Shown: one piece after another, positions 28,210-37,585 of the stretch | How positions within the stretch are numbered: the first letter of the stretch is position 1 | How the letters are laid out: each line of letters opens with the position of its first letter | Assembly (NCBI RefSeq): GCF_011927695.1 | Contig: NZ_JAATJE010000001.1 | Coordinates: forward strand, 1,612,001 to 1,676,000 | Source: Sphingomonas jejuensis | Lineage (GTDB): Bacteria > Pseudomonadota > Alphaproteobacteria > Sphingomonadales > Sphingomonadaceae | DNA: 64,000 bases | Direction of reading: 5' to 3' | The notes under the pieces: model-generated | The model's database searches: none | What the model saw: the letters and a program-made list of their open reading frames with translations, nothing else | What the model was told of the DNA's origin: nothing | Translations under genes and position numbers: made by a program

Positions 28210-28824
28210 TCAAAGCTCCGCGAAATTCTTCAGAAGCATCGCACCGAAGTGATGGCTCTTCTCGGGGTGGAACTGCACGCCCCACACATTGTCGCGCCGC
28301 ACCGCGCAGGCGAACGATGAGCCATAGCTCGCGCTCGCCGCGCTGTCGGCTGAGTCGGCGGGTTCGTAATAGAAGGAATGAAGGAAATAGAAGCGCGCGT
28401 CCTGCTCCAGCCCGTTGAACAGACCGCCGTCGTTCGTCGGCGCGACGTCGTTCCATCCCATATGTGGCAGCGGCAAGTCGGCGGGTGTCGGCATCGAGCG
28501 GAAGTGACGCACCGTGCCAGGCACCCACCCAAGACCGCGCCCCTGCCCCTCTTCACTGGTGTCGGCCAAGATCTGCATGCCCACGCAAATGCCGACCACC
28601 GGCACCTTGTCGCCAATAACCTTTTCCTCGAGCAGCGGACGCATGCCCGATCGCCCAAGCAGATCCATCGCGTGATCGAACGCGCCGACGCCGGGCAGTA
28701 CGATGCGCGTCGCGTCGGCCAGCTCGTCCGCAGTGCGGACGGCCTTGGCCGGCACGTTCATTCGCTTGTACATGTTGACGAACGCGCCGACGTTCCCCAA
28801 CCCATAATCGATGATCGAGATCAA
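28210..28824 (-). CDS. wbuY: HisH-like glutamine amidotransferase (WbuY/HisH2)
   Basis: 204-residue class I glutamine amidotransferase. Oxyanion strand MISIIDYGLGNVG, LPGVGAFDHAM, nucleophile Cys in VVGICVGMQIL, and His/Glu in VQFHPEKSHHFG. It hydrolyses glutamine and channels ammonia to the HisF-like partner encoded 3 bp downstream. The start overlaps the wbuX stop by 4 bp. Confidence 0.9.
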   Translation of the reverse strand: MISIIDYGLGNVGAFVNMYKRMNVPAKAVRTADELADATRIVLPGVGAFDHAMDLLGRSGMRPLLEEKVIGDKVPVVGICVGMQILADTSEEGQGRGLGWVPGTVRHFRSMPTPADLPLPHMGWNDVAPTNDGGLFNGLEQDARFYFLHSFYYEPADSADSAASASYGSSFACAVRRDNVWGVQFHPEKSHHFGAMLLKNFAEL

Positions 28825-29972
28825 CGGATGATCGCTCGCTGCACGCCGGCGGCACGAAGCACCTTCGCGCCAAGATCCATCAGCGTCATGTCGTTTTTAT
28901 AATCTCGGAACGTCTTCTTCGGACCCCCATGATAGGACCGCAACTCTTCAACCGTGATCCCGAGCTTGGTCGCGATAAATTCGAAATCCTCCGCAATCGT
29001 ATTAGGATCATAGGCCGGGATCGCAATCTTCGCGAGCGCATCATCCCGGCTCAGCTGGCCGGTCAGGATTAGGCTGGAGAAGTGCGCGCGACGCTTGTCG
29101 TATCCAAATTTGGTCGGCAGCCAATAGCTTTCATAGAAGCGCGTAAATCGCGATTCATAATGTTTGTGCGCGTATTTTTGCCAGCCGAACTTATCGACCA
29201 GCTCCTGCATTGCCTCTTCCTTGTGAAAGGGGATCGAATTGAGCGGCTTGACCACGCGAACGCCCTTGGCGAAGCGGTACCAGACCTTGAACTTGAAAAT
29301 ACCGGCTAACGGGAACTTCTTGAGTGGGCGCGTGCCGAAACGGCGATGAATATCCTTCAGCTGCCGCAGGTCCGAGGCGTGGTAATGCCATTCGAGCGGC
29401 TCTCGCACACACTCTGTGGAATAATTAGCACCGGTAAGAATATACTTCACGTTGTTTTTTGCGGCGAAGTTATAGAGGCCGGCAAAGAACGCGTGATCCT
29501 GGGGCGTATCCAGATGCGGAACGTTCGCCTTGAAGAAGGCAAGTTGCAGATCGCGCATCTCGGGCCAATCGACGACTTCGGTAAACAGATCCAGGTCGAG
29601 GCCGTCCACCAGCTTCTCGATATTGTTGACGGCCTGCTGCGAGTTCCATCCCGCATCGACATGATAGAGGAGCGGGCGGAGCCCGAACTTTTCCTTGGCG
29701 ATATACGTGACGTAGCTACTGTCGACGCCGCCGCTCAAACCGATCAGGCAGTCATGGTCACGCCCCTTGCCGTCGCGCTTCATCTGCTCGACCTGGGCCA
29801 TGATCTCCCGCTCGCCCTGCGCGTCGGGATGCCAGTTGGGGACGATGTTGTCGTAGTAGTTGTTGCAATAGTCGCACCATCCCCGATCGTCGAAGACGAT
29901 GCCGGAGTCGCTGGTGTCCATGATGCAGTTCGCGCAGATCTGGTATTGGCGCGTCGACGGGGCATGCGTCAT
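28821..29972 (-). CDS. wbuX: N-acetyl sugar amidotransferase (WbuX/WbpG/PseA family)
   Basis: 383 residues when started at ATG 29972 (MTHAPSTRQYQICANCIMDT); an in-frame upstream start adds 21 unrelated residues. Zinc-like cysteines CANCIMD and CDYCNNYY, the PP-loop LSGGVDSSYVTY and ILTGANYSTECVREPLEWH define the N-acetyl sugar amidotransferase family. With WbuY and WbuZ it converts an acetamido to an acetamidino group, on L-FucNAc in E. coli O145 and on ManNAc3NAcA in P. aeruginosa O5. Both kinds of acceptor pathway are encoded in this window. Confidence 0.88.
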   Translation of the reverse strand: MTHAPSTRQYQICANCIMDTSDSGIVFDDRGWCDYCNNYYDNIVPNWHPDAQGEREIMAQVEQMKRDGKGRDHDCLIGLSGGVDSSYVTYIAKEKFGLRPLLYHVDAGWNSQQAVNNIEKLVDGLDLDLFTEVVDWPEMRDLQLAFFKANVPHLDTPQDHAFFAGLYNFAAKNNVKYILTGANYSTECVREPLEWHYHASDLRQLKDIHRRFGTRPLKKFPLAGIFKFKVWYRFAKGVRVVKPLNSIPFHKEEAMQELVDKFGWQKYAHKHYESRFTRFYESYWLPTKFGYDKRRAHFSSLILTGQLSRDDALAKIAIPAYDPNTIAEDFEFIATKLGITVEELRSYHGGPKKTFRDYKNDMTLMDLGAKVLRAAGVQRAIIR

Positions 29973-30099
29973 ATAGAAGATCGCTTTGAATCCGAGCTTG
30001 TGCGCATCCCATAGCCGCAGTCCGCGCGATGGCAAATACGTTAGACGACGCGGAACGGCGTAGCCGCGCAGATTGGGCCTCGCCCGATCCGTGCCCGCG

Positions 30100-30788
30100 C
30101 TACGCGCCGTCGATAAGCACCAGGCCGTATTCGTGCCCCCCCGGCGATACGTAGAAAATGCGATATCCGGCTCCCTGCAGCATCTCCACCGAACGGCGGG
30201 TATCTTCCGGGCGATAGCCGTACATGCGATGGTGAAACTCCACCAGTATCTGAGCTGGACGAATGGTCGAAGCCACCATCTGACGAATGACGCCGTATTC
30301 GAATCCCTCGATGTCCATTTTCAATACGTCGAGACGATCCACCCCGACCCGGTCGGTCATCGTGGGAAGGGTGCAGACATCGATCTCGATCGCATCCCCG
30401 CTTGCCCCTTACCACGCGTCGCCGAGAAAGAGACGTGCGCGTCATTTGCAGGGGGAATGAAGGCGGCCGGTCCGTCCACCTCGCCCAGCCCCAATGCGTG
30501 CACATGAAACTTTGCGGGTAGATTCTGGGAGGACAGCCACGCCAGCGACTTGGGGGTCGGATCGCAACCATGAACGACACAGCCAAACCGATCGATGACT
30601 TCAAGATCGAACGAGATATCCTCGCCGAGGCCGACGGACAGGATCGTCGAACGCTCGTTTACAGAACCGTCTATCAGCGGCCAGCCACCATATTCTGTGC
30701 CGTACACCTTGTAAGGCCGCTTGACTTCAACGGCATGCACAGGCGGGCGCAGGATAGGCCTGATTACCGCCTTTATTCTTTCGATCAT
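30100..30788 (-). pseudogene. FkbM-family methyltransferase, frameshifted
   Basis: The N-terminal part (30788 down to about 30400) encodes SAM-binding ILSVGLGEDISFDLEVIDRFG and HGCDPTPKS. The C-terminal part (about 30400 to 30100) reads DAIEIDVCTLPTMTDR then VDVLKMDIEG-like LDVLKMDIEGFEYGVI, the diagnostic FkbM block, and ends GLVLIDGA. The two halves are in different frames; a one-base indel in the G-rich stretch near 30395-30405 joins them into one ordinary-length protein of about 229 residues. Either a recent inactivation or a sequencing error. The function would be O-methylation of a sugar. Confidence 0.8.
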
Positions 30789-30858
30789 AACACTCTCCGA
30801 CTGTAATCTATTAGATTCCGCGGAATCAGGTGGGTTGCCCCCAATGATAACCGAATGC

Positions 30859-32211
30859 CTATAGGCGTTTTCTTTTGGCCAGCCCTGTCTTGAATGCCAC
30901 TAGCCAGAACAGCCCGCCAAAGGATAGCAACAACGTGGTAAGGTGCACGTTGGTCAATCCTAGACCGATAGGCACCATCACGGTCATCGAAATTGTGGCC
31001 GGCCATTTTTGGCTGAAGTTGTCGAGCGAGCGTAGCCAGTATGCGAGCACAAGTCCGATCACCAGCACGCCGATCGGACCTGCGGCCGCAATCCCCTCGC
31101 CCACGAACAGATTGGCATTTGCGTTCATACGGCTATCGGCACCATAGAACTCAGCTCCGACGATGGTCCCCAAATTTGGCCACATCGGGTCCAGTTTGAA
31201 ATCACCAGGCGGCGGAATGACCAAGTTTATGATTTTGGTATTGCTCCAATAGGTATACCCTCTGTTATAAAACAGATCATAATATTGACTGAATGTCTGT
31301 CCGGGAATGGCAATAGATCGTAGAAGCACGAGATCCACGATAAACCTTATGAGCGAGGAATATTCCGTAAACAGGGACGCGACTGCAGCAAGTATTGCGA
31401 TCCCTACGGTGAAGAATGCCGTGCTTTCCAGACCCCTAGATTTCATGAGACTGAAGACGAGAATCGCGAGCGGTATCACCAGCGATATCTTGCTGGCGTC
31501 GATCAGATACGAAAATATGTATCCCCCAACACCTGCAAGTATCATCCAGCGTTTCCGTTTCAGCGTGATACCGATGGCTATCAGTGCAGGGCTGAAAACA
31601 TATGTAAAGTAAGTCCTAAAATATCCGACGAGCGCCCCGCTATCTAGATCGGATGCCGCAAATCGCTGCGTGTACACATCGTCGATCGCTGCGAATGACA
31701 GGATGTCGCGGTATACGACGAACAAAACCAGCGCGACGACAATGAAGCCGAATAGCATCAAATTAGTGAAAGCTTCTGATATATTTTCCGATACGACGGA
31801 TGGTACCGGAGATTTAGTCGATACAATAGAACACACAATGACTGACGCCGCCAAGGCGACCAATCCGCTAGCATAAAATGATGACGTATTAAATCCGATC
31901 ATGAACGTCATTGCCGTTGTCGGCATGAAGACAAAGGCATATAAAAGCCAGATGATTAATCCGGAAGGCTTGTCGATTCTTGGGGGAAGGAAAAACGAGG
32001 TAATAGCGACCAGAACAACCTGAAAAAGGAATTCGGTATAGGTTAATGGCCGGTACACCAAGCCGGTATATCCCCATGTCGGGCTAATATACGTTTCGTA
32101 TATGTGAGAAAAAGTAACCAAGTACAGCACACCGACGACACAGTTGGCCAAGGCACTATGATGCCAACGCGTTGCTTGGGGAGTGATCACGTTGTAATTA
32201 GCATCGTACAT
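30859..32211 (-). CDS. wzy: O-antigen/EPS polymerase (Wzy-like)
   Basis: 450-residue multi-pass membrane protein with about 10-12 hydrophobic helices and a long periplasmic loop around 295-365 (QTFSQYYDLFYNRG ... GEGIAAAGPIGVLV). Topology, size, lack of recognisable enzymatic motif and place between the glycosyltransferase operon and other polysaccharide genes fit a Wzy polymerase. Its base composition is clearly lower in GC than its neighbours (many AT-rich codons), as is usual for wzy genes moved by horizontal transfer. Assignment is by topology and context. Confidence 0.7.
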   Translation of the reverse strand: MYDANYNVITPQATRWHHSALANCVVGVLYLVTFSHIYETYISPTWGYTGLVYRPLTYTEFLFQVVLVAITSFFLPPRIDKPSGLIIWLLYAFVFMPTTAMTFMIGFNTSSFYASGLVALAASVIVCSIVSTKSPVPSVVSENISEAFTNLMLFGFIVVALVLFVVYRDILSFAAIDDVYTQRFAASDLDSGALVGYFRTYFTYVFSPALIAIGITLKRKRWMILAGVGGYIFSYLIDASKISLVIPLAILVFSLMKSRGLESTAFFTVGIAILAAVASLFTEYSSLIRFIVDLVLLRSIAIPGQTFSQYYDLFYNRGYTYWSNTKIINLVIPPPGDFKLDPMWPNLGTIVGAEFYGADSRMNANANLFVGEGIAAAGPIGVLVIGLVLAYWLRSLDNFSQKWPATISMTVMVPIGLGLTNVHLTTLLLSFGGLFWLVAFKTGLAKRKRL

Positions 32212-32275
32212 ATTTTATCGATCTCTTGACGCGCAGTACTGCCAGACATAAGTCGCCGCCCCCGAATGAAGGACG

Positions 32276-34111
32276 TCAGCTCGTCTCCCGCCATCGACCA
32301 GCCAAGTAGACGAAGCTGACAACCTCTCCATCGACGAGCGTCCGTGGAATACGTCCACGAGAAACGATCTGACCGTCAACGAGTTGGACCGCGCCCTGGA
32401 CGAGAATTGTCCGCTCCTGTCCTTCATATCCGATGCCGAGATCACGGATCGGTGTATTCGCGGGCCAGAACGTCCACCGCTTGGCAGCCGATTGATCGGC
32501 ACTCTCGCGCAATGCCAATCCGGTACTTACACTGCCGGTTCGAGACGGGATGAGATTGTCGAACGTTGTCACCCCGCTGCCGGAGTCGTCGATCACGGCC
32601 ACATCAGTCACTTCCAGGACGTTGTCACGACACCACCCTCGCCGCGCATTGGCGGAGATGGCCACGCCGTATCTGCCCCTAACGATGTTCGTTGCGACAA
32701 TGCTGGTGGTTGCTGCGGTAGCGATGCCGTAGCCGCGATTGTTCATGACGGTGTTTCCGGTGATGGAAGTCTGCTCGATCGCCGCACCCTCGACCTCGAT
32801 ACCGGCATGAAAGTCTCGTACGACGTTATCGCTTATGATGAACTCTCCCATGCGGGCGGCTGCGCTGGTTCGACGAACAAAAATGCCATGCATTGCCGCA
32901 TCCCCTCTGGCTGTCAGGCGATTGGAGCAAACGCTGGCGGCCGCGCAGTCCGAAAGGTTGATGCCGGTGCGATCGCAGTCGCTGATGACATTTCCGGTAA
33001 TCAGCGTTCCTTCGCCATCGGGTACGCGCACTGTCGTCTGGATGGATGCGACTCCGTCCCAGCAGTCGCGAATCATATTGTTCGCGACTATGCCGTTGCC
33101 ATACCCGCTGACTGCGATCGCAGCGGGCACGGCGCTGCCCGACATTGGCAGCCGCCGGTCGGTGTTCGTGGCGCTTAAGCGGTTTCCTTCGATTAGAAAA
33201 TCATTGGCGGTCTGGATATAGATGCCGGCGCCATAAAAGATGGTGCGTTCGGGTGTCCGCACGGAGCCCGAGATCCGGTCGATCGTGTTTCCGGCAACGA
33301 CGATGCCGCGTATTCCTCCCTTGCTGCCGCTCAGATAGACCATGATGCCGTAGCAGGGGTGATCCCTGATCACGTTGGACCGGATCACGTTACCAGTTTG
33401 CGTCTTGCCGTCGGCAACGGTCTGGCAACCGATTCCAGTGCCGCAACCGCTGACGCACAGATTGTCGCGCACGACATTGTGCGACGAACTTCCCGCGATC
33501 AGGATGTCATAACCCATATTCTGTTGAAGCGTGTTTCCATCAGCGGGCACGACACTGTCGGTGAAGCTGTTATCATGGACAAGGCACGCCGCACCGTCCA
33601 AGAGCAGGACGCCCCCACGGCGCATGCCGTCAAACCGGCATCGCGCCACCATGCAATGCCGCACACCCGCGATCGTGACGCCCCAGCCCTCGTTCAGGAC
33701 TTGCGTGGCTGTGCCGGGCGTGATCCGCATGTCGACAACGCTGGCGTGGTCGTGGGCGAGTGCAAGCACGGTCGCGTTCTCGCCCGATCCGGTCTGGACC
33801 AGGTGGGACCGGGCCCCCTCGCCGCACAGGCGCTGTCCGGCTCGCGCCGTCGCAAGGGTGCGCGTGAGACGATAATGTCGCGTCGCGGCCGGGACGAAGA
33901 CGTCGGCGCCGGTATCAAGCGCAGCCTGGAACGCGGGCGCGTCATCACTCAGCCCGTCTCCCTTTGCTCCGAACGCCGTCACCGATACACGTGGCGTCTC
34001 CGGCTTTACGTTTTGCGCCGAGCTGCATGAGGCACCGGCGACCCCCGTGCATGGGACAGCGGCAGCCAATCCCAGCGTGTCGCGGCGAGACAGCTCGTTG
34101 ATCACGGCCAC
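32276..34111 (-). CDS. Tat-exported right-handed beta-helix protein (pectate-lyase superfamily)
   Basis: About 611 residues from GTG 34111 (GTG 34105 is also possible). The N-terminus MAVINELSRRDTLGLAAAV is a twin-arginine signal. VSVTAFGAKGDGLSDDAPAFQAAL is the pectate-lyase-3 entry motif, and the following 400 residues are parabeta-helix repeats rich in G-N-x-I/V and R-D-N/C-x-x turns (for example IVVAGNTIDRISG, IISDNVVRDFHAG, SITGNTVMNNRGYG). A small C-terminal domain from about 560 ends GEVVSFVYLAGRW. Such proteins include polysaccharide lyases and epimerases; in this cluster it may cut or modify the exported polymer. No catalytic residues can be named. Confidence 0.75.
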   Translation of the reverse strand: MAVINELSRRDTLGLAAAVPCTGVAGASCSSAQNVKPETPRVSVTAFGAKGDGLSDDAPAFQAALDTGADVFVPAATRHYRLTRTLATARAGQRLCGEGARSHLVQTGSGENATVLALAHDHASVVDMRITPGTATQVLNEGWGVTIAGVRHCMVARCRFDGMRRGGVLLLDGAACLVHDNSFTDSVVPADGNTLQQNMGYDILIAGSSSHNVVRDNLCVSGCGTGIGCQTVADGKTQTGNVIRSNVIRDHPCYGIMVYLSGSKGGIRGIVVAGNTIDRISGSVRTPERTIFYGAGIYIQTANDFLIEGNRLSATNTDRRLPMSGSAVPAAIAVSGYGNGIVANNMIRDCWDGVASIQTTVRVPDGEGTLITGNVISDCDRTGINLSDCAAASVCSNRLTARGDAAMHGIFVRRTSAAARMGEFIISDNVVRDFHAGIEVEGAAIEQTSITGNTVMNNRGYGIATAATTSIVATNIVRGRYGVAISANARRGWCRDNVLEVTDVAVIDDSGSGVTTFDNLIPSRTGSVSTGLALRESADQSAAKRWTFWPANTPIRDLGIGYEGQERTILVQGAVQLVDGQIVSRGRIPRTLVDGEVVSFVYLAGRWRETS

Positions 34112-34483
34112 CAACGTCCGCGAGGAACGGGAGCGCAAGTCCCGACTGGCGCATCGATCATCATCAGGTGCCACTTTCCAAGATGCAGGCCAAAAACGAA
34201 ACCGGCCGACCGCGCGCCTAGCAACTTTCCGCACCCGGGTCATGAGGTTTGCCGTCATCGCAAACGTACGGCCTGCGCCCCGAAGCGGCGCCGGCCGGGG
34301 CCTCCCGACGTCAGATAATCGGTCGTTACACGGGGCTGGTCAGCACGACCGGCGTTCATTATGCGCGAGAGCGCCTCGTCATCCAGGGTTTGCGGGGTTA
34401 TCAAGCGAACATGCCATTTGCCCCGTTCTGACTGTCAGAAGGCAAGGCAAGCGGCTCGCGTACGGACCGTCGGGGAAAGTGGT
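34112..34483. other. Divergent gap between beta-helix and rfbF genes
   Basis: 372 bp. No coding sequence I can support; overlapping short frames lack ribosome sites. It should hold two divergent promoters. I see no clear -35/-10 pair or operator; a GGGGAAAG ribosome site at 34472-34479 belongs to rfbF. Confidence 0.5.
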
Positions 34484-35263
34484 TTGAAAACCGTGCTTTT
34501 GTGTGGTGGGCAAGGAACCCGGATTGGCGAAGTCACGCAAGGGGTCCTGCCGAAGCCCCTGGTGCCTGTCGATGGGCGTCCGATCCTGTGGCATATCATG
34601 GACAGCTTCGCCCGTCAGGGACACCGGGATTTCGTGGTCTGCGTCGGTCATCTGGGCGAACGTATCAAGGACTATTTCTTCCACTACCGCATGCGTGGGG
34701 CGGATATCCGCGTCGATACCGCAACGGGCGCGGTGGAATTGATCGGCGAGCAGCACGACGACTGGTCGGTGCTCGTGACGGATACCGGCGCCGAGACCAT
34801 GACGGCAGGGCGTATCTCGCGAGTAACGCGCTATCTCGACGACGATGCGCCGTTCTTTCTCACTTATGGCGACGGGCTGTCCGATGTGAATCTGTCGGCA
34901 CTGCTGGATTTCCACCGCGCCCACGGCAAGCTTGCGACGATCACCGGCGTCATCCCGCCCGGACGTTTCGGCGAGTTGCATCTCGAGGGCGATCAGATCA
35001 CTCGCATGATGGAAAAGCCCGATCAGTCGGACCGCTATATTAACGGCGGATTCATGGTTCTCGAAAGAGCGTTCGTCGATCGCTACTGCGCCGGCCCGCT
35101 GGCGGACGAAACGATGCTGGAACGCGCCCCGCTGGAACAAGCGGCAGCGGACGGCGAACTCATGATGTATCGGCATCAGGGCTTTTGGCAGTGCATGGAC
35201 ACGATGCGCGACTGGGAACTGCTCAACCGACTCGCCAAGCAGGCGGACGTGCCGTGGCGGTGA
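34484..35263 (+). CDS. rfbF: Glucose-1-phosphate cytidylyltransferase
   Basis: 259-residue nucleotidyltransferase making CDP-glucose. Starts at TTG 34484 just behind GGGGAAAG, giving MKTVLLCGGQGTRIGEVTQG and a length equal to known RfbF (about 257). Motifs: KPLVPVDGRPILWHIM, FFLTYGDGLSDVN, GVIPPGRFGELH, YINGGFMVLE and GFWQCMDTMRDWELL (the last is diagnostic for the cytidylyltransferase rather than RmlA). The first gene of a rightward five-gene run. Confidence 0.93.
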   Translation: MKTVLLCGGQGTRIGEVTQGVLPKPLVPVDGRPILWHIMDSFARQGHRDFVVCVGHLGERIKDYFFHYRMRGADIRVDTATGAVELIGEQHDDWSVLVTDTGAETMTAGRISRVTRYLDDDAPFFLTYGDGLSDVNLSALLDFHRAHGKLATITGVIPPGRFGELHLEGDQITRMMEKPDQSDRYINGGFMVLERAFVDRYCAGPLADETMLERAPLEQAAADGELMMYRHQGFWQCMDTMRDWELLNRLAKQADVPWR

Positions 35264-36375
35264 GCATCTCGCCCACCGCCGATCTGCGCGCGGCATTCGC
35301 TGGCAAGCGCGTGCTGCTGACCGGGCATACCGGTTTCAAGGGAAGCTGGCTTGCGCTGTGGCTCGCCGAGCTTGGCGCCGAGATATACGGGCTGGCACTG
35401 CCGCCGCCGACTGCTCCGTCCATGTTCGAGGCCTGCCGGGTTGAGGCGATCGTCGACCATCGCATCGGCGACATCCGCAACGCCGACGACGTGCGTCGCC
35501 GGTTCCTCGAAGTCAGGCCGGATGTCGTTCTCCATCTTGCCGCTCAGCCGATCGTGCGACGCTCTTATGCCGATCCCATCGAGACGATGGCGACCAACGT
35601 CATGGGCACCGCCCATGTGCTCGAAGCGGTCCGCGCCCTCGATGCCGCCTGCGCGGTCGTCGTCGTCTCCTCCGACAAATGTTACGAGAACCGCTCATGG
35701 GTCTGGGGTTATCGCGAAAACGACCCGATGGGCGGCAGCGATCCGTATAGCGCGAGCAAGGGCGCCACGGAACTGGTCACCACGTCATGGCGGCAGAGCT
35801 TCTTTGGCCCCCTGAGCCCGGTAAAGCTTGCCTCCGGACGAGCGGGCAATGTTATCGGAGGGGGTGACTGGGCAGACGACCGGATCATTCCCGATTGTAT
35901 TCGCTCCTTCGCGCGCGGTGAGCGCGTCGAACTGCGCAATCCCGCCGCCACTCGGCCATGGCAGCATGTGCTCGAGCCCCTGGGAGGGTATCTGCTGCTC
36001 GCCGCGCGGCTTATGGGACCCGAAGCGGATCGTTGGTGCGAAGGCTGGAACTTCGGACCTGCGGCCCAGGACGTCCGCTCCGTCAGCGCGCTGGTCGCGC
36101 TGGCTGCACGGGAATGGGGCGGCTCTAGCGATTGGACCGCATCGCCAGGCCGGCATCCGAAAGAAGCCGCCATGCTGTCGTTGAACTGCGACAAGGCGAT
36201 CGGGGAACTGGGCTGGCAACCGACTTGGTCTTGCGAGACGATGATGCGCAAGACGGTCCAGTGGTTTCGTGCGTGGCACGAGGGTAGCGCCGACCTTCGT
36301 GCGTTGACGCTGGCTCAGATCGCGGATTTTTCCGATGACGCTCCATGGATCGAAACGGAACCCGCACATGCCTGA
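35260..36375 (+). CDS. rfbG: CDP-glucose 4,6-dehydratase
   Basis: 371-residue SDR dehydratase turning CDP-glucose into CDP-4-keto-6-deoxyglucose. GKRVLLTGHTGFKGSWLALWL is the family hallmark; HLAAQPIVRRSYADP, VVSSDKCYEN, DPYSASKGATELV and ASGRAGNVIGGGDWADDR follow. Start GTG 35260 overlaps the rfbF stop by 4 bp (GTG 35254 is possible). No RfbH-type 3-dehydrase is present, so the 3,6-dideoxyhexose route is unlikely from this window alone. Confidence 0.93.
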   Translation: MSISPTADLRAAFAGKRVLLTGHTGFKGSWLALWLAELGAEIYGLALPPPTAPSMFEACRVEAIVDHRIGDIRNADDVRRRFLEVRPDVVLHLAAQPIVRRSYADPIETMATNVMGTAHVLEAVRALDAACAVVVVSSDKCYENRSWVWGYRENDPMGGSDPYSASKGATELVTTSWRQSFFGPLSPVKLASGRAGNVIGGGDWADDRIIPDCIRSFARGERVELRNPAATRPWQHVLEPLGGYLLLAARLMGPEADRWCEGWNFGPAAQDVRSVSALVALAAREWGGSSDWTASPGRHPKEAAMLSLNCDKAIGELGWQPTWSCETMMRKTVQWFRAWHEGSADLRALTLAQIADFSDDAPWIETEPAHA

Positions 36376-37585
36376 CGCGGCGTGCCGGCCGCTCGATATT
36401 CTGCTGGCGATCGACGGCATGCACCCGCGAGGCGGCGGACCGCCCGTCGTCGTCGTGGGGTCGGCGGTAGCGCTGGCGAAACGCGGACATCGGGTCACCA
36501 TTCTGACCACCGCGAATCCAGAGGACGAGGCGGTGGTCCGCCATACCTGGCCCGCGCTCGACGAACACGGGATCGCGCTGGTGTTCGACGTCGACGAGCG
36601 CGCCAGCCCGCTGGCCGTCGGCAAGGCGCGCCGGGCGGTGTTCGAACGGCTCGTGCGCGCCGCGGATGTGGTGCACATCCACGCCGTCTGGCATCCCATG
36701 CTGATCGCCCTCGGGCGGATCGCGCGCGATATCGGCGTCCCTTACTTCGTGTCCGTCCATGGCGTGTTCGATCGCCGCGCGATGCAGCGCGTCAAAAGCA
36801 AGCTTCTGAAGAAGCGCGCCGCAATGCACCTTCTGGGCATCTACGGCTTCCTCGACCATGCGGCGGGGGTCGTCTTCGGCAGCGAAGCCGAAGCGGCCGA
36901 AAGCTGGATACCGTCGCCGCGCATGCGACAGATCTTCGTGCCCAATGGCGCACCGGACGACCTGGGACTGGCCGAACTCGACCGCGCCGACCGTGCGCGT
37001 CTGTTCGAAGCCGCCCCGGCCCAGCGAGGCTGGACACGCACGCTGCTTTGCCGCAGCCGGATCCATCCGGAAAAAGGCATCGACCTGTTGCTTGCCGCCT
37101 TTGACCGCGTCGCCCCGGACTTTCCCGATGCGGGTCTGCTGATCGCGGGGTTGCGTCAGAACGAGGCGTATGAGGGGAAGCTCCGCACGTCCATTGCGGC
37201 CAGCCCGATCCGCGAACGCATGATCATTACGACGGAGCTGACCGGCCCGAGCAGCCAATTCCTGTACCGGGCGTGCGATCTGTTCGTCATGCCATCCCTG
37301 GCCGAGGGTTTCTCCATGTCGTTGATCGAGGGATTGGCGAACGCCCGTCCGCTTCTCATCACGCGCTATTGTCACATGCCCGTCGTCGCGGATGCCGGCG
37401 CCGGCATGGTGGTTGAGCCGACGATCGCGGGGCTTGCCGATGGACTGCGGTGGTTTTTGCGGCAGGACCGCGAGGCCTGGGAACGCATGGGCATCGCTGC
37501 CCGGCAACTGTTCGCCGAGAACTATACATGGGACCACGTCGCTCGGCGGCTCGAGCGCGAATATGACGCATCGGTCGCGGCGTGA
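36368..37585 (+). CDS. GT4 glycosyltransferase
   Basis: 405-residue GT-B glycosyltransferase. N-terminal acceptor domain begins RPLDILLAIDGMHPRGGGPP; the donor domain has RSRIHPEKGIDLLLAAF and FVMPSLAEGFSMSLIEGLANARPLL (EGF...E motif of GT4, retaining). ATG 36368 overlaps the rfbG stop by 8 bp. The donor cannot be read from sequence; with rfbFG beside it, the CDP-6-deoxyhexose is a reasonable guess. Confidence 0.8.
   Translation: MPDAACRPLDILLAIDGMHPRGGGPPVVVVGSAVALAKRGHRVTILTTANPEDEAVVRHTWPALDEHGIALVFDVDERASPLAVGKARRAVFERLVRAADVVHIHAVWHPMLIALGRIARDIGVPYFVSVHGVFDRRAMQRVKSKLLKKRAAMHLLGIYGFLDHAAGVVFGSEAEAAESWIPSPRMRQIFVPNGAPDDLGLAELDRADRARLFEAAPAQRGWTRTLLCRSRIHPEKGIDLLLAAFDRVAPDFPDAGLLIAGLRQNEAYEGKLRTSIAASPIRERMIITTELTGPSSQFLYRACDLFVMPSLAEGFSMSLIEGLANARPLLITRYCHMPVVADAGAGMVVEPTIAGLADGLRWFLRQDREAWERMGIAARQLFAENYTWDHVARRLEREYDASVAA

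Noticed and set aside
26422-28320. 632-codon plus-strand frame opposite fnlA and wbuZ
   Set aside because: Shadow frame; the minus-strand genes have full enzyme signatures.
27430-28824. Histidine biosynthesis genes hisF/hisH
   Set aside because: The N-terminus of the HisF-like protein and the wbuX-fnl context fit the HisF2/HisH2 amidino-sugar branch; no other his genes are adjacent.
36125-37537. 470-codon minus-strand frame opposite the glycosyltransferase
   Set aside because: Shadow of a GT4 gene with start-stop overlaps to its operon neighbours.
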